Both the position numbers and the translations under genes were made by a program. From Anaerolineae bacterium (GTDB taxonomy: Bacteria > Chloroflexota > Anaerolineae > Aggregatilineales > Phototrophicaceae): DNA of 6,923 nt. Below the pieces are notes generated by a model. The model was not told the origin of the DNA and searched no databases. It saw only the letters and a list, made by a program, of their open reading frames with translations. The stretch covers positions 1-6,923 of the forward strand of contig WGEI01000131.1 in the NCBI GenBank assembly GCA_015492875.1. The letters are read 5' to 3'. Positions 5,037 to 6,923 of the stretch are shown here, one piece after another; positions within the stretch are counted from its first letter, which is position 1; each line of letters starts with the position of its first letter.

Positions 5037-6734
5037 TCAGAAGAGGCCAACCACCTCGCCATCTTCATCAAGGTCAACGTTCTCAGCCGCAGGATGTGCT
5101 GGCAAGCCGGGCATCGTTCGCATATCGCCTGCGATGGGATAGATGAAGCCCGCCCCAACGCTAGCGCGCACTTCACGGATTGGGAAGATATAACCGCTTG
5201 GTGCACCGCTGAGTTTGGGGTCGTGGCTAATGCTTAAATGCGTTTTGGCCACACAGATGGGCAACTTACCGAAACCGTTCGCCTCATATGAGCGAATTTG
5301 GCGCTCTGCCAGTGGCTCATAGCTGACGCCAGATGCGCCATAGATTTCTTTGGCGATAATCTCGATTTTGTCCTTAATCGGCAAATCAAGGTCGTAAAGG
5401 AAGCGAAATTGGGTGGGTTCTTCACAGGCTTCGACAACCATCTCGGCAAGTTCAATCGCGCCGCGCCCACCTTCGGCATGATGGCGAGTGATAGCCGCAC
5501 CCAGCGCGCCAGCTTCTTCGCTAATGCGTTTAATCGCCTCAATTTCTTCTGGATGGTCGCTTTCAAAGACGTTAATCGCCACGACGGGCGTAACGCCATG
5601 CAAGCGCACATTTTGAATATGCTTAATCAGGTTGGCGGCGCCTGCTTCGACATCGGCCACACTTTTCTCTAGCAATTGTGGCGGCAGGGGCTTGCCAGCG
5701 ACAATTTTATACTTACCGCTATGAGCTTTAAGCGCTCGAACAGTGACTACAAGCACAGCCGCATCTGGCTCTAAACCGCTATAGCGGCATTTGATATTGA
5801 AGAACTTCTCCGCTCCAATATCTGCGCCAAAACCGGATTCTGTGATGAGATATTCGCCCGTTTTGATGCCAATGAGGTCGGCGAGGATGCTACTATTGCC
5901 ATGAGCGATATTGGCGAAGGGGCCAGCATGGACTAACACGGGCGTGTTCTCCAGCGTTTGGAGCAAATTGGGGCGTAACGCCTCGCGCATTAGAGCGGCC
6001 ATAGCTCCAGCAGCACCAATATCTTCGGCGGTAACAGGCTCGCCATCATAGGTCATGCCGATAACAATGCGCCCTAAGCGCTCGCGCATATCTTGTAGCG
6101 ACGTAGCCATAGCGAGAATAGCCATCACCTCGCTGGCAACGGCTATATCGAAACCCGTTTGGCGGGGCACGCCATCCCATTTGCCTCCCAAACCCACAAC
6201 GATATTACGCAGTGCCCGGTCATTCACATCAACCACTCGTTTCCATGTGATGGAATAGGGGTCGATATTCAATGGGTTGCCACGCATCAAACGATTATCG
6301 ATCATGGCTGCAAGAAGATTATTAGCAGCGCTCACGGCGTGAATATCGCCCGTTAGATGCAGGTTGAAAATATCCATCGGGACAACTTGGGAATAGCCCC
6401 CACCAGCTGCGCCGCCTTTGATGCCAAAGGTAGGCCCTTGAGATGGCTGGCGCAGGGTCAGCACAGAACTTTTGCCAATATGTTTCATGGCCTGTGCTAA
6501 GCCAACGGCAGTCGTTGTTTTGCCCTCGCCTAGCGGCGTTGGTGTAATAGCGGTAACATCAATATACTTACCATTAGGGCGGCTTTGGACTTTATCAAGG
6601 ACATCCATACGTAATTTTGCGATGTATGGATTACCATAAAGGTCAAAGTCATCTGCAGTAAGCCCCATTTGTTCAGCAATTTCATGTATGGGGCGCATAT
6701 GAGCTTGCTTTGCTATTGCGAGATCCGATAGCAT
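5037..6734 (-). CDS. fhs: Formate-tetrahydrofolate ligase
   Basis: A complete 565-residue enzyme, slightly above the usual bacterial length of about 555-560. It joins formate to tetrahydrofolate using ATP, giving 10-formyl-THF for purine synthesis, formyl-Met-tRNA or one-carbon pathways, in the cytoplasm. Clear marks are the ATP loop TPTPLGEGKTT (64-74), the family signature GIKGGAAGGGY (104-114), the second signature VASEVMAI (189-196), HAGPFANIAHGNSS (249-262), GFGADIGAEKFFNIKCRYSG, and the C-terminal ASVGAGFIYPIAGDMRTMPGLP. No key motif is missing. Some stretches (RPNGKYI, TPLGEGK, CRYSGL) resemble the ligase domain of eukaryotic C1-THF synthase more than, from memory, the Moorella type. 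The ATG at 6734 gives the normal N-terminus (MLSDLAIAKQA) and has AAGGAA about 11 nt upstream. No folD or fchA neighbour is visible; the gene looks monocistronic with its own promoter and terminator. In an acetogen it would serve the Wood-Ljungdahl methyl branch, but nothing else here shows that pathway. Confidence 0.98.
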   Translation of the reverse strand: MLSDLAIAKQAHMRPIHEIAEQMGLTADDFDLYGNPYIAKLRMDVLDKVQSRPNGKYIDVTAITPTPLGEGKTTTAVGLAQAMKHIGKSSVLTLRQPSQGPTFGIKGGAAGGGYSQVVPMDIFNLHLTGDIHAVSAANNLLAAMIDNRLMRGNPLNIDPYSITWKRVVDVNDRALRNIVVGLGGKWDGVPRQTGFDIAVASEVMAILAMATSLQDMRERLGRIVIGMTYDGEPVTAEDIGAAGAMAALMREALRPNLLQTLENTPVLVHAGPFANIAHGNSSILADLIGIKTGEYLITESGFGADIGAEKFFNIKCRYSGLEPDAAVLVVTVRALKAHSGKYKIVAGKPLPPQLLEKSVADVEAGAANLIKHIQNVRLHGVTPVVAINVFESDHPEEIEAIKRISEEAGALGAAITRHHAEGGRGAIELAEMVVEACEEPTQFRFLYDLDLPIKDKIEIIAKEIYGASGVSYEPLAERQIRSYEANGFGKLPICVAKTHLSISHDPKLSGAPSGYIFPIREVRASVGAGFIYPIAGDMRTMPGLPAHPAAENVDLDEDGEVVGLF

Positions 6735-6765
6735 CGTTGTAGTTCTTCCTTAACTCAAGTGACAG

Positions 6766-6791
6766 TGCAATCCTTTGCTATAAGGATTGTA
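6766..6791 (-). repeat. Inverted repeat in the fhs promoter/leader (operator-like)
   Basis: The arms are TGCAATCCTT (6766-6775) and AAGGATTGTA (6782-6791), with a 6-nt centre TGCTAT. Eight central pairs are perfect, plus one G-U and one A-T pair outside. The distal arm contains the candidate -10 box of fhs and the centre covers the expected transcription start. That geometry suits a repressor operator. No T-run follows, so it is not a terminator. Confidence 0.55.
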
Positions 6792-6794
6792 GCA
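6786..6794 (-). promoter_or_regulatory. Candidate extended -10 promoter of fhs
   Basis: On the minus strand this reads TGC-TACAAT, an extended -10 (TGn plus a hexamer with 5 of 6 matches). The hexamer at -35 (TGAGGG, 17 nt upstream) is poor, which is common for extended -10 promoters. Transcription would start near 6779, leaving a leader of about 45 nt before the ATG, with AAGGAA at 6746-6751 as ribosome site. Confidence 0.45.
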
Positions 6795-6876
6795 ATAGAG
6801 AGGATAAACCCTCATGCACATTCATCACGAAAAGCGTATGATTTTTCTCAAAAAAGCCTGCTATTAAGGGGGGTGC

Positions 6877-6905
6877 TGGAAAAGAATCGCATTTCGCACT
6901 ATAGT
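6877..6905 (+). promoter_or_regulatory. Candidate rightward promoter for a gene beyond the window
   Basis: TGGAAA (6877-6882, 4 of 6 matches to the -35 consensus) and TATAGT (6900-6905, 5 of 6 to the -10) are exactly 17 nt apart. It points away from fhs, implying a divergent gene to the right. The ATG at 6920-6922 has no Shine-Dalgarno sequence, so I do not call a gene start there. Confidence 0.4.
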
Positions 6906-6923
6906 TAAAACATTGAATCATGA

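Noticed and set aside
5298..5672. 124-residue plus-strand open frame inside fhs, and similar frames at 4421-4801 and 6055-6356
   Set aside because: All lie antisense inside well-identified genes and encode no recognisable protein.
6735..6830. Tetrahydrofolate or other riboswitch upstream of fhs
   Set aside because: The likely leader is only about 45 nt, and I see just one simple inverted repeat overlapping the promoter. There are no conserved junction or pseudoknot elements I could recognise.
6920..6922. ATG at the right edge as the start of a new gene
   Set aside because: Only one codon is visible and no ribosome site precedes it. The candidate promoter nearby is noted separately.
1..6923. 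CRISPR array, insertion sequence, tRNA or phage/defence genes
   Set aside because: No spaced direct repeats, transposase-like frame, cloverleaf-type segment or defence domain was seen on either strand.

Overview
The window reads as a compact, gene-dense stretch of a bacterial chromosome. It has seven genes, short intergenic gaps, Shine-Dalgarno start sites and roughly balanced base composition. The gene mix (formate-tetrahydrofolate ligase, KynB-type formamidase, bactofilin, LMW phosphatase, and a secreted-type beta-propeller protein with PPC domains) would fit a Chloroflexota/Anaerolineae-like bacterium. That placement is a weak inference, because no taxonomic marker gene is present. No mobile element, CRISPR array, tRNA or rRNA was seen.

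Layout. (1) Positions 1-1344 (+) hold the 3' part of a gene for a beta-propeller protein ending in two PPC-like beta-sandwich domains. It is cut by the left window edge. (2) Positions 1345-2337 (-) hold a two-gene unit: kynB (N-formylkynurenine formamidase), followed 15 nt later by a small three-helix membrane protein of unknown role. Its stop codon directly abuts the stop of gene 1. (3) Positions 2461-3811 (+), divergent from kynB across a 123-bp gap, hold an SDR oxidoreductase and a membrane protein with a Ser/Lys/Arg-rich tail. (4) Positions 3847-4872 (-) hold a bactofilin and, 3 nt downstream, a low-molecular-weight protein tyrosine phosphatase. A strong hairpin with a U-run ends this unit at 3811-3841, between it and the convergent SDR unit. 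(5) Positions 5037-6734 (-) hold fhs, apparently a single-gene unit with its own terminator-like hairpin. Its upstream region carries an inverted repeat over a likely extended -10 promoter. The last 189 bases are non-coding and contain the fhs promoter region and a probable rightward promoter for a gene beyond the window.

Function. fhs loads formate onto tetrahydrofolate for one-carbon metabolism. KynB acts in tryptophan breakdown through kynurenine and releases formate, which is the substrate of Fhs. That metabolic link is real biochemistry, but the two genes are about 2.7 kb apart in separate units, so co-regulation is not shown. The bactofilin/phosphatase pair suggests a cell-envelope or cytoskeletal unit. 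I found no convincing new system. The best leads are the operator-like repeat at fhs, the bactofilin-phosphatase coupling (with a tyrosine-free bactofilin), and two uncharacterised membrane proteins, each paired with a metabolic enzyme.
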